Below are positions 8,201 through 16,667 of a stretch of DNA of 64,000 nucleotides, piece by piece. The notes beneath the pieces are model-generated. The model saw only the letters and a list, made by a program, of their open reading frames with translations, did not search any database and was not told the origin of the DNA. The first letter of the stretch is position 1; each line of letters starts with the position of its first letter. Position numbers and translations under genes: made by a program. The stretch comes from Hymenobacter daecheongensis DSM 21074 (GTDB lineage Bacteria; Bacteroidota; Bacteroidia; Cytophagales; Hymenobacteraceae), in assembly GCF_900141805.1 (NCBI RefSeq), contig NZ_FQYN01000003.1:434001-498000 (forward strand). Direction: 5' to 3'.

Positions 8201-11200
8201 GGTACCAGTGAAGTCATAGTTGACCAGGGGCGCGGCGGTGGTGGTGAAGCTCACCGAGCGGGGCACGGGTTTGTAGTTCTCAAACGTGACGCCGCTGACC
8301 GAATTGTCCGAGTTGTAGTCGTACACGTCGGCGGTGTAGGCCGTGGTGGGGCTGAGCCCGGTCACGGTTACCGTGACGTCAGCGTCCTTCAGCACCACGT
8401 AGTTGCCGGGGCCGGTGATGGTGGTCGTCCCATTGTTGCCGAACACGGGGTTGGCGGTGTAGGTCGTCTGGTCGGTGGGGGCCACGGCGGCCGTGGCGCT
8501 GTTGCGCACCACCACCAGGGCATACGTGCCGGTGCCGGCCACGAAGTTGCTCAGGTTGATGGTCGCCGAGTTGAAGCCCACATTGGTGGCCGCGATGCCC
8601 GAGCTGACCGTGGGCTCGATGACGATGGTGCCGTCCAGGGCCAGGGTTTTCGACGCGGCCCCGCTGCTGGTGTGGGTGATGTTGCCGCTGGACATGATCA
8701 GGTTGCTGCCGTTGGCCGTGCCCACCGAGGTGCCGCTCAGGCGCACGTACAGGGTCAGGCCGGCCCCGTTGACCTGGGCCGGGGTGAGCGTGAGCGAGGT
8801 GGCGAAGCCGGTGGTGGCACTGGTAGCCGACACCTCAAAGTTGGTCGGGGCCGTCACGGTCACGTCGCTGGTCAGGCCCGAGCCGCTCAGGGTGTAGAAA
8901 CGGGCCGGCGTGGAAGGCACCCCGGCAATGGTGGTGAAGGTCACCGCGTTCAGCGCCCCCACCGTCAGGCTGGCCGTCACTACCGGATTCACGACGCCGG
9001 ACACCAGCACCGGGGCCGACAGCGCACCGTTGGTGTTGGTCACGGTGCCGCTGTAGGAGGCGGCGGTAGTGCCGGTCAGGCGCACGTAGATGGTCTGGCT
9101 GTTGATGCTGCCGCCGACCGGCGTTATCGATACCGAGTTGGCGTCGGCGGTGATGCCGGTGAAGGCGGCCGTGGTCGAAACCTGGAAGCCGGCCGGGGCC
9201 GTCACGGTCACGGGCGTGGTGCCCAGGTTGCTGCCGTTCAGGGTGTAGGTCTTGGCTGCCGAGGGCGTGCCCGCCGTGGTGCTCAGCCCGCTGATGCTGG
9301 TGGGCGAGGTGGCCGGGGCCGTGGTAGCCGTGAGGCTCGGAACCCCGCAGCCGGTGTTGGCGGCGGTGGCCGAGTTGCGGGGGGCCGCGGCCGCGGCGGC
9401 GAAGTCGGCGGCGTTGTCGTTAGTGTCGGTGCAGCCGCCGTTGGCCCGGAAAATGGCGTTGGAAGCGGAGGGAGCCGGCGCACGGCCCGTGCCCTCATAC
9501 AGGCCCGTACCCGAACCATAGCCGACCCGATCCACCAGGGTGCCGTTGAACAGCTCTACCCGGCCGGCTGAACCACCCATATCAATTCCCCCCGTTGCAT
9601 CGGGAGTAGGCAGGGCACTACCCGTACTACCACCGCCCAGCTTGATGAGGTAGTATTTGCCGGGGGCAATGGAGCCGGTCAGGAGTACCGTAGTAGAAGG
9701 AGTAGTAGCGGTGCTGTTGTTCGAGTAGTAGGCAATGAAGTAGCTGCTCAGGTCCACCGTACTGGTGCCCCGGTTGAACAGCTCTACATAGTCGTTGGTA
9801 TAAGCTGCGTTACTGTTGCCGCCGGCCCCGTACACCTGGCTGATAACGACCAGCTCCGGGCTGCCGGTGATAAAGCTCGCGGTACCCGGCGTCGTAGTCA
9901 GGTAATTTTCGAAGCCGGCCGCGGAGCCGGCATTGTAGGCGTATACCTCGGCCACGTAGCTGGTATTGGGCGTCAGGCCCGTTACCGTCACAGTGGTGAC
10001 CGTGCCGGTCAGCACCACGTAGTTGCCGGCACTGGTGGTCGTGCCCGTACCGGTGTTGCCGAAGGCCGCGTTGGCCGTGTAGGTCGTTTTATCCACGGGT
10101 ACTACGGCCCCGGTGGCCGCGTCGCGCACCACCAGCAGGCGGTTGGTGCCGTCGCCGCCGGCCACGGTCAGCACCACCGACGAGCCGCCGACTGCGCCGG
10201 TAGCCACCGTGGGCTGGGTGGTGGGCTCGGGAACCACCGTGCCCGACAAGGCGCGGGTGCGGGTGGTGGCGCCGGGGCTCGTGGCCTGCAGGGGAGTACC
10301 CAGGCTGGCCGTGGGCGTGTTGCCCGTCAGGCGCACGTAGAGCGTGGTGGGGGCCACGGTACCGCCGGTGGGCGTCAGGGCTTGGGAGGGCGCGAAGCCG
10401 GTGGTGGCGCTGGTCACGGAAAACTCGTAGCCGGCCACCGCTGCGATGGTGATGTCGGCGATGAGGTTTGCCCCTTCCACCGTCACCGACTGGGCCGCCG
10501 AGGGCGTGCCGGCCACAGTATTGAAGGCGGGGAAGGTATTGCCCGTCAGGGTAATGGTGGGAGTTAGCGCAGTCGTGGTTACTGTCAGCGGCGAGCTACT
10601 GTTCTGCACGTTGCCGGCGGCGTCTTCGGCCACCAGGTACACGTCGTAGGCCGTACCGGCGCTCAGGCCCGAAATGGCGGCCGTGGCGGCGGCGTTGGCG
10701 GTAGCGTTGGTGATGGTGCCGGCCTGCAGGGCGGCGGTGCCATTGCCAGTGCCCGCTTTTACCTGGGCCACCGTGGGTGCCGCAGCGCCGCTGGGCAGCA
10801 CCACGTAGTAGGTCTTGCCGACTTCGTCAATCGTAGACGAGAGCGTGAAGCCGGTGGTGGTGATGGCCGAAGCCGAAGGCGAGCCGCTGGCAAAGGTTGG
10901 CGGGGTGCCGTCCACGGTGAAGGTGCCGGGGGCCGTGTAGGTGGTCGTGCCGTCGGAGAGGACGACCTGGCCGGTGCCGGTGGTGCCGGAAGCCACGGTG
11001 AGCGTGACGCTGGTAGCCGAGGCCGAGCCGAATGTGGCGGCGGTGCCGTTCACGGTGCCGCCGGTGATGGTGCCCAGGTTGGTGCCCGTGATGGTGATGA
11101 CCTGCCCCACCGGACCCGAAGTGGGCGTGAAGCCGGTGATGGTGGGAGTTGAGGGAGTCGCTGTGCCACTTAACGTCACATCATCAACCGTCCACCTTTC

Positions 11201-11854
11201 TGAAGTTGCATTGGTTCTGTTGGTGATACGCAATTGAACTTGCGTCACGGAAGCAGGCAGGTTTACTTTAACCGTGCTGTAGCCATCAATTGCAGTTCTA
11301 TCACCTCCTGCTGCCGGGGCGAAAATGCCCCCTGTTGGATAAGTGACAGTAGCAGTATTAACCGCAGCATAGCTCCAGTAGGCGTTATTCGCAGATGGAC
11401 CATTTATGCGTAACACCCTTTTAAACGTCACGCCATTATCCACGCTGATAGAAACACTAACGCTGTCACCCGGATCTATACCGTTGTTTGTTGCCCCGAC
11501 CGAAAATGCAGCAAGTCGGAAGGATATAGATGCAGCAGTGTAACCCGTTAATGACTGATTGGCAAATGTCAATGCCTGAGTAGTATTAAGGGTGCTCCAA
11601 GCATTTGAGCCTGTAGTAGCATACGCTGTGCTAGCAGGCCTGTCGCCGGCAGCAGAGCTACCACTAACAGAAGTAAATGTGCCTGTAGTAGCCGTATATG
11701 ACCACAAATTAGTGCCAGATCCTTCAAAGCTTTGGCTAACAATCGTCGTCTGCCCCCACCCTACCAGCGGGCAGAGCAGCAAAATCAGCAGAAATTTCCA
11801 CGAAGCGGAGCCGGATCGGGTGAAGCGCGGCATCAGAGTAGAGAGTGCAATCAT
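5294..11854 (-). CDS. Giant secreted T9SS protein with multiple beta-sandwich modules (about 2180 aa)
   Basis: The signal peptide is SWKFLLILLLCPLVGWGQ. The start could be the ATG at 11854 or at 11833; the frame is open to 11905, but the -7 box at 11914-11921 would put the transcript start there, so an internal start is right. Modules in order: an N-terminal sandwich (SFEGSGTNLWSYT), IPT/TIG-like domains (ITGFTPTSGPVGQ), repeated NLIADITIAAVAGYEFS-type modules, FN3-like segments, a lamin-tail-like domain (LVVISQVYGAGGNSN), a choice-of-anchor D-like domain, a beta-helix-like stretch starting YVWNGSGTSW, LPVELTAFKA, and a C-terminal sorting domain (LFPNPTCGPLYLQL to the terminus). It is probably a surface adhesin or matrix protein; the ligand is unknown. 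Confidence 0.88.
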   Translation of the reverse strand: MIALSTLMPRFTRSGSASWKFLLILLLCPLVGWGQTTIVSQSFEGSGTNLWSYTATTGTFTSVSGSSAAGDRPASTAYATTGSNAWSTLNTTQALTFANQSLTGYTAASISFRLAAFSVGATNNGIDPGDSVSVSISVDNGVTFKRVLRINGPSANNAYWSYAAVNTATVTYPTGGIFAPAAGGDRTAIDGYSTVKVNLPASVTQVQLRITNRTNATSERWTVDDVTLSGTATPSTPTITGFTPTSGPVGQVITITGTNLGTITGGTVNGTAATFGSASATSVTLTVASGTTGTGQVVLSDGTTTYTAPGTFTVDGTPPTFASGSPSASAITTTGFTLSSTIDEVGKTYYVVLPSGAAAPTVAQVKAGTGNGTAALQAGTITNATANAAATAAISGLSAGTAYDVYLVAEDAAGNVQNSSSPLTVTTTALTPTITLTGNTFPAFNTVAGTPSAAQSVTVEGANLIADITIAAVAGYEFSVTSATTGFAPSQALTPTGGTVAPTTLYVRLTGNTPTASLGTPLQATSPGATTRTRALSGTVVPEPTTQPTVATGAVGGSSVVLTVAGGDGTNRLLVVRDAATGAVVPVDKTTYTANAAFGNTGTGTTTSAGNYVVLTGTVTTVTVTGLTPNTSYVAEVYAYNAGSAAGFENYLTTTPGTASFITGSPELVVISQVYGAGGNSNAAYTNDYVELFNRGTSTVDLSSYFIAYYSNNSTATTPSTTVLLTGSIAPGKYYLIKLGGGSTGSALPTPDATGGIDMGGSAGRVELFNGTLVDRVGYGSGTGLYEGTGRAPAPSASNAIFRANGGCTDTNDNAADFAAAAAAPRNSATAANTGCGVPSLTATTAPATSPTSISGLSTTAGTPSAAKTYTLNGSNLGTTPVTVTAPAGFQVSTTAAFTGITADANSVSITPVGGSINSQTIYVRLTGTTAASYSGTVTNTNGALSAPVLVSGVVNPVVTASLTVGALNAVTFTTIAGVPSTPARFYTLSGSGLTSDVTVTAPTNFEVSATSATTGFATSLTLTPAQVNGAGLTLYVRLSGTSVGTANGSNLIMSSGNITHTSSGAASKTLALDGTIVIEPTVSSGIAATNVGFNSATINLSNFVAGTGTYALVVVRNSATAAVAPTDQTTYTANPVFGNNGTTTITGPGNYVVLKDADVTVTVTGLSPTTAYTADVYDYNSDNSVSGVTFENYKPVPRSVSFTTTAAPLVNYDFTGTSVAASYKNPNVTAANFERGSGITANNTVTGVFGSTGYASSGTLNPNNYVGFSMAPAPGYRFTLTTLDYTDSKSTAGPTNIEVRYSLDAAFTNPVTVGTVYNPSTTTTARSISLGSGLTNVQGPVYFRIYGYGNTGIYRIDDVNVFGTVEVAPLAPEINLQTATGTDLASGSTYGFGAVQPGSTATATFTVQNLGTTDLALNGTPAVQFEAGSSPEFTITAQPGITTIAGGGSTTFTVTYTPVAATAQTATLIIANNDSDEDPYRLVLTGTLAQPYVWNGSGTSWAAATSWTPARTTAAPADVLVFDGNVTATAAATVDFTTAQTVAQLIFRNSVQATLNTDGTRTLTIANGNTSGADLVVGAGSALTLTNPTANTTGLTVQLSPGATASIGGSVVFDNGNQRLQATTAGSIEFVSGSLFRQTANMAGSPFGATNANINSVIFRNGSRLEQAGGSQPFGITGTNSVIVLEPTSQYVFSVATPTSFPPVSNRTYGNLELSVVSGNTASSTASGALTIAGNLTVTSGNVALNLTSTISVAGNIVVNGTSTLTFSPASAGTLTLNGTTPQTIGGTAPASALTFGPNLTLQINNGTGVTLARPLTLSRLALTSGVLTTDAANRLTLTAGANLTGGGSSSYVAGPLARASAAGASSLLFPIGKAGKFLPATLAIAAQDNPTTYVAELFNTSARTSTLTAPLTRVSGIRYVNITPEGGQPAGFSGTITLSFDTNDEVTDPADAMLVIAKRSLSTDPWINIDRSASTGTASNGAFVAGTLTSGTFTSFSDFALASLDPDLVRNPLPVELTAFKAQQQAEGVLLKWTTASEHNSARFEVQRSADGRSFGPIASVEAQGQSTQAHTYSALDRQPLTGTSYYRLRQIDRDGKTALSPVVAVAAAGVVTLFPNPTCGPLYLQLPAAAHYRVLNSTGSVVLTGEAAEGVATLSVTPLPAGLYQLEVVTAAGRTVRKFIKEN

Positions 11855-11913
11855 ATAGAAAAGAAAGAGTAGAGAGGACGAAATCCGGAAAGCTAAACTT
11901 AGCACGTAAATGA

Positions 11914-11921
11914 CAAAGCTA
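11914..11921 (-). promoter_or_regulatory. -7 box of the giant T9SS gene
   Basis: TAGCTTTG on the minus strand fits TAnnTTTG exactly. It implies a leader of roughly 50-75 nt before ATG 11854 or 11833. No clear -33 TTG at normal spacing. Confidence 0.5.
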
Positions 11922-11987
11922 CAAATCAGTCCGGGTTAGATACCATATTATGTGTTATTGAATCGTTAAACCGACGAAATAGAACAA

Positions 11988-12020
11988 AAAAGGCCTTTCC
12001 TAATATAGGAAAGGCCTTTT
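11988..12020 (-). terminator. Hairpin terminator of the 1472-aa T9SS gene
   Basis: Arms AAAAGGCCTTTCCT / AGGAAAGGCCTTTT with a short A/T-rich loop, directly downstream of the stop codon. The sequence closely resembles the terminators at 5234 and 16607. Confidence 0.88.
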
Positions 12021-12050
12021 CACTTTTATCAGCGCTTATCGCTCTGGCAG

Positions 12051-15000
12051 TTAGTTCTTTTGCACGCGGCGCGTTACAGTTTGCTGACCTTCGCCCACGG
12101 TCAGCATATAGATGCCGGCGGGCAAAGCACGCAGATCAAGCTGACCGGCAGCGCCGAGGCGCGTCTGGAGCACTACGCGGCCACTCAGGTCGGTCAGACG
12201 TACGGGCTGGTTCAGGCTGTTCCAGGTTTTGGGCAGCTCGATGGTCACCATTCCCAGCGTGGGGTTCGGATACAATGCGAAGCCATCCAGGTTCTGGGCG
12301 TTGCGAGCCGCCGTGTTGATGGTCACGGTGAACGTAACCGCCGCCGAAGTGCCACCGCCCGGAGCCGGGCTGGTTACCGTGACGGGCACTGAAGCCGCCA
12401 CCGCAATAGCGCTGGCAGGCACGGCGGCCGTCAGCCGCGTAGCCGAGACAAACGTAGTGGCCAGCGCCACACCGTTGAAATTCACCCCCGAGCCGCTAAC
12501 GAAGCCTGTGCCGTTCACCGTCAGCGTGAAGCCCGCGCTACCAGCCACTATCGTGGTAGGCGACAGGCTGGTGATGGTCGGTGCGGGGTTCGGAATAACT
12601 ACTGTGAAGCTGGCGGCCGAGGTGGCCGTACCGCCTGGAGTCGTCACGGCAATGGTGCCGGTAGTGGCACCCGTCGGAACCGTCGCGGTGATGGTCGTGG
12701 CATTCACCACGGTGAAGATCGTGGCGGCCGTGCCATTGAACGCAACGGCCGTAGCACCCGTGAAATTGGTACCCGTGATGGTCACCGTCGTACCTACCGG
12801 GCCGGAAGCCGGCGTGAAGCTGGCAATGGTTGGCGCGGGCGTGGTTACGGTAAACGTAGCGGCGGCCGAAGTACCACCACCGGGGGCAGCATTGGTCACC
12901 GTTACATTGTAAGTGCCGGCCGTAGCTACTGCCGTAGCCGGTACGGCGGCCGTCAGCTGCGTGGCCGAAACGAACGTCGTGACCAGGGCCGCGCCGTTGA
13001 AGTTCACCACCGAGCCAGTAATGAAGCCCGTGCCGTTCACCGTCAGGGTGAAAGCGGCACTGCCGGCCACGGCCGTATTAGGCGACAAGCTGGTGATGGC
13101 TGGGGCCGGATTTGGCTGAATAACCGTGAAGCTGGAAGCCGAGGTAACGGTGCCGCCGGGAGTCGTTACGGCAATGGTGCCGGAAGTGGCACCCGTCGGA
13201 ACCGTCGCCGTGATGGTCGTGGCATTCACCACCGTGAACACGGCGGCCAGGCCATTGAACGTGACGGCGGTAGCGCTCGTGAAGTTGGTGCCCGTGATGG
13301 TCACCGTCGTACCGACCGGGCCGGAAGCCGGCGTAAAGGAAACAATAGTCGGTGCCGGAGTCGTCACGGTGCCGGTTACGGCCACGTTCTGAGTGGCCGC
13401 GCCCGTGCTGCCCACGGTCACGTTGCCGGCGAAAGTACCGCTGGCCGCGCCCGTCAGACGAACATACACCAGCGCATTGGTTACGGTGCCGCCGGTTTGA
13501 ACTACGGTAACCGTTGCGCCAAAGCCCGTGGTCTGGCTCAAGGATACTTCGTAGCCGGCCGGGGCCGTCACGGTCAGGTCAGCGGTCAGGTTGGAAGCGC
13601 TGGCGCTGAAGCTCTGGCTGGCAGAAGGCGTGCCCGTGGTTGTGCTGAACGCCGCCAGCGAAGCCGGGGTCACGGTGATAACCGGCGTGGCCGGGGCCGT
13701 GTAGTCGCTGATGCTGATGTCGTCGAGGTTGAAGCGCGGATTGCTGGCCGCCACCGTATTGGTGCTGCTGATGCGCAGACGAATGTTGCCCGCACGGTTG
13801 GCCGTGAAGGAATAGCTTGCCAGCGTAGCCGTCAGCGCCGGCGCGGTGCCGGTGATGTCGGTGTAAGTAGCACCGCCGTCGGACGAAATTTCCAGTTTCA
13901 GCGAAACATTGGTGTCGGAGCCATACAGCGCCGCGTTCAGGGTGATGACACCCGCGCCGTTGGGCTTGTCGAAGTTCATCGTTACTGTACCGCCGCCGCG
14001 TACCCGCACGCTGCGCGTACCATTGAACTTATCGGAAGTGCTGGTGCCGATAAGGGCATCCGTCAGGGTCCAGTCGCCGCTCTGCAGCGCCACGGTAGCC
14101 GTAGCATAACCAGATTTAACGCCCTGCTCGAAGTCCTCGAACAAGCCGGCCGTAGCCGCCGATACCGTGAAGGTAGCCGCTACCGAAGACGTACCGCCCG
14201 CGTTGGCAACAGTCACATTGTAGGTACCGGGCGTAGTCAACGCTGAAGTCGGCACTGCCGCCGTTAGCGTGGTAGCCGATACGAAAGTCGTCGTCAGCGC
14301 CGTACCGTTCAGCGTTACGGTAGCACCGGTCTGGAAGCCCGTACCCGTTACGGTGAGCATGAAGCCCGCGCTGCCTGCCACCCGAATGGCCGGAGCCAGG
14401 GCCGTGATGGTCGGCACTGGAATGGTTACGGTGAAGCTGGTAGCGGAAGTAGCGCTGCCGCCCGGCGTGGTCACGGCAATGGTGCCGGTAGTGGCTCCGG
14501 CCGGAACCGTCGCCGTGATGGTGGTAGCATTCACTACGTTGAACGTCGTAGCCGCCGTGCCATTGAAGGCAACCGCGGTAGCGCCGGTGAAGTTGGTACC
14601 CGTAATGGTTACTGACGTACCTACCGGCCCACTGGCCGGCGTAAAGCTGGCAATGGTTGGGGCCGAAGCCGTCACGGTGAAGCTGGTAGCCGAAGTGGCC
14701 GTACCGTCCGGGTTCGTTACGGCAATGGTGCCGGTGGTAGCCCCCGTCGGAACCGTCGCCGTGATGGTCGTCGCATTGACGATGGTGAACGTAGCCGCAA
14801 TACCGTTGAAGCTGACGGCGGTAACCCCGGTGAAGTTGGTGCCCGTGATGGTCACGGAAGTACCGACCGGACCGGAAGCCGGCGTGAAGCTGGCGATGGT
14901 TGGCGGCGTGGGACTCGGCGCTGTCACGGTAAAGTTGGTGGTCGAGAAGCCCGTGCCGGCCGGCGTGGTTACGCTGATAGCCCCGGAAGTGGCTCCGGCA

Positions 15001-16469
15001 GGCACCGTCACCACAATCTGCGTGTTGCTGTTCACCGTAAAGGTCGGCGCGTTCGTGCCGCTAATGGTCACGGCCGTAGCCCCGGCGAAGTCGGTGCCGG
15101 TAAGCGTGATGACCGTTCCTACTGGCCCGCTGGTCGGCGTGAAGCTGGTGATGGTTGGGGCCACCGGCCCCGTCGTGCCCACCGTGCCGGATACCGCCAC
15201 GTTCTGCGAAGCAGTGCCGCTTACGTTGGTGATGTTGCCGTTGAAAGTGCCACTGGTAGCGCCCAGCAGCCGCACGCTAATGGTTTTTGTCGATACCGAG
15301 CCGCCCGTCTGAGCCAGCGTCAGCGTGCTGCTAAAGGTAGAGCCATCCGAAGAAATCTGATAGCCGGCCGGAGTTGTTATGGTGATATCAGCCGTCAGAT
15401 TGGTGCCTGCCACCGTGTAGGTCTGCACAGCCGAATTGGTGCCCGTCGTGGTGGTGAAAGCCAAGGGACCATTGGTCGAAACCGTGATGGTTGGCGTACC
15501 AGCCACGCCGCAGCCAGCGTTCAGCGGAGCATCGGTGTTGGTAAGCTGCACAGGCGTGGTTCCGCCCGTAGGGTTGGCCGTAGCCGCGCCCGACGGCCAG
15601 AGGCCATCGGCATCGGTGTTGCAATTCACCACGCTGCCGCTCGCTACGGAGCGTTCCTCTACCCGCCGCACGCCGCTGGCATTGGCATTCGGAATGAGGG
15701 TATTCCAATCACCCGATGAAGTAGTATAGCCTGGAATCACACCGGTGATGGTCACACTGATAGGCTCCACCACCGTCACGGCCAATGGGCGGCCCGTGCC
15801 GGTCGTGTTATCATAAAGGGCCACCAAGTTGCGGGGGCTCGCAAAAGAATTTCCTTTGATGAAGGTGCCGCTGGTAGCCGTAGCAGTAGCCGCAAACGTG
15901 AGTACCGTGATGCCTTGGTTCAGCGCCAGCCGCTTCTCAATCACCGTAGGCGTAGCATTGGGGGCCAGCACAATGGTTGGGAAAACGACGTTGCCACCGG
16001 TAAAGCGCGTATTACCCGTATTCACCAGACCAAACCAGCCGGTGTAGGAGCCGGTGGCATCAGTCGTGAAAGTTTCGTAGCCGCCCGCCGCAGTCAGGCT
16101 GGCCGTGCTGGTGGTGGAGTAAGAGCCAGAGAGGCCGTTTACCAACAATGGGTTGCCGGCACCGCTGCCAGTACCGCCAATGTCAGCTCCGCCGCCGGTG
16201 GCCGAGTTTGTGGCTCCCTGGGTGTAGTAGCGGTAAGTAGTGCCGGGCGTGAGGTTGCTGACGGTGGCGCGGTATAGCACCGGCAGGCGGGTAGCCGTGC
16301 CGCTGGCCATATACTGCGGTACAATCAGGCCGGTGAAATCAGCCTGGGTCAGCGCCTGGGCGCGGCCCAGCAGCGGCAAGCCCAACAGGACCAGCAGCTG
16401 CAGCAGGAAGCGCCAGCCGCCACGGCCAGAGCTTGCATACTGACGAAATAGCGTAATGTTTTTGTGCAT
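12051..16469 (-). CDS. Secreted T9SS protein with eight IPT/TIG-like repeats (1472 aa)
   Basis: The signal peptide ends around LLGLPLLGRAQ (about residue 38). A unique N-terminal region of about 290 aa includes YRYYTQGATNSATGG. Next come a TADITITTPAGYQISS module and four IPT/TIG-like domains (SFTPASGPVGTSVTITGTNF type), then a sandwich domain with GLFEDFEQGVKSGYATA, a second TADLTVTAPAGYEVS module, four more IPT/TIG-like domains, and a C-terminal sorting domain (YPNPTLGMVTIELP, ending in QTVTRRVQKN). Several IPT repeats are almost identical at the DNA level. It lacks the LPVELTAF module of its neighbours. Role: probably adhesion or surface architecture. Confidence 0.9.
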   Translation of the reverse strand: MHKNITLFRQYASSGRGGWRFLLQLLVLLGLPLLGRAQALTQADFTGLIVPQYMASGTATRLPVLYRATVSNLTPGTTYRYYTQGATNSATGGGADIGGTGSGAGNPLLVNGLSGSYSTTSTASLTAAGGYETFTTDATGSYTGWFGLVNTGNTRFTGGNVVFPTIVLAPNATPTVIEKRLALNQGITVLTFAATATATSGTFIKGNSFASPRNLVALYDNTTGTGRPLAVTVVEPISVTITGVIPGYTTSSGDWNTLIPNANASGVRRVEERSVASGSVVNCNTDADGLWPSGAATANPTGGTTPVQLTNTDAPLNAGCGVAGTPTITVSTNGPLAFTTTTGTNSAVQTYTVAGTNLTADITITTPAGYQISSDGSTFSSTLTLAQTGGSVSTKTISVRLLGATSGTFNGNITNVSGTASQNVAVSGTVGTTGPVAPTITSFTPTSGPVGTVITLTGTDFAGATAVTISGTNAPTFTVNSNTQIVVTVPAGATSGAISVTTPAGTGFSTTNFTVTAPSPTPPTIASFTPASGPVGTSVTITGTNFTGVTAVSFNGIAATFTIVNATTITATVPTGATTGTIAVTNPDGTATSATSFTVTASAPTIASFTPASGPVGTSVTITGTNFTGATAVAFNGTAATTFNVVNATTITATVPAGATTGTIAVTTPGGSATSATSFTVTIPVPTITALAPAIRVAGSAGFMLTVTGTGFQTGATVTLNGTALTTTFVSATTLTAAVPTSALTTPGTYNVTVANAGGTSSVAATFTVSAATAGLFEDFEQGVKSGYATATVALQSGDWTLTDALIGTSTSDKFNGTRSVRVRGGGTVTMNFDKPNGAGVITLNAALYGSDTNVSLKLEISSDGGATYTDITGTAPALTATLASYSFTANRAGNIRLRISSTNTVAASNPRFNLDDISISDYTAPATPVITVTPASLAAFSTTTGTPSASQSFSASASNLTADLTVTAPAGYEVSLSQTTGFGATVTVVQTGGTVTNALVYVRLTGAASGTFAGNVTVGSTGAATQNVAVTGTVTTPAPTIVSFTPASGPVGTTVTITGTNFTSATAVTFNGLAAVFTVVNATTITATVPTGATSGTIAVTTPGGTVTSASSFTVIQPNPAPAITSLSPNTAVAGSAAFTLTVNGTGFITGSVVNFNGAALVTTFVSATQLTAAVPATAVATAGTYNVTVTNAAPGGGTSAAATFTVTTPAPTIASFTPASGPVGTTVTITGTNFTGATAVAFNGTAATIFTVVNATTITATVPTGATTGTIAVTTPGGTATSAASFTVVIPNPAPTITSLSPTTIVAGSAGFTLTVNGTGFVSGSGVNFNGVALATTFVSATRLTAAVPASAIAVAASVPVTVTSPAPGGGTSAAVTFTVTINTAARNAQNLDGFALYPNPTLGMVTIELPKTWNSLNQPVRLTDLSGRVVLQTRLGAAGQLDLRALPAGIYMLTVGEGQQTVTRRVQKN

Positions 16470-16528
16470 AAAAAAGAATTTGGAGGTGGAATCAGAAACT
16501 TCCGCACGCAGCGGAAAGGAAGCATTTT

Positions 16529-16536
16529 CAAAGGTA
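16529..16536 (-). promoter_or_regulatory. -7 box of the 1472-aa T9SS gene
   Basis: TACCTTTG on the minus strand matches TAnnTTTG, 59 nt before the ATG. No -33 TTG at normal spacing was found. Confidence 0.5.
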
Positions 16537-16606
16537 GGTCACTTGAGCGGCCTTCCCTTACGCAGGAGCTTTATCAAAAGGTTACGGAACCCGCCGCGGG
16601 AAAATA

Positions 16607-16638
16607 AAAAAGGCCTCCTGCAAGCGGGAGGCCTTTTT
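16607..16638 (-). terminator. Hairpin terminator of the 1050-aa T9SS gene
   Basis: Arms AAAAAGGCCTCC / GGAGGCCTTTTT around TGCAAGCG, about 30 bp beyond the stop codon. Confidence 0.85.
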
Positions 16639-16667
16639 CGACTACAAGTTTCGCGAACGAATCAGGG

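Noticed and set aside
12229..15312. Long plus-strand open frames (up to 347 codons) opposite the 1472-aa T9SS gene
   Set aside because: They are antisense to a clearly coding repetitive gene. Their sequence is a monotonous run of Val, Ala, Pro and Thr that mirrors the IPT/TIG repeats, and they have no independent features.
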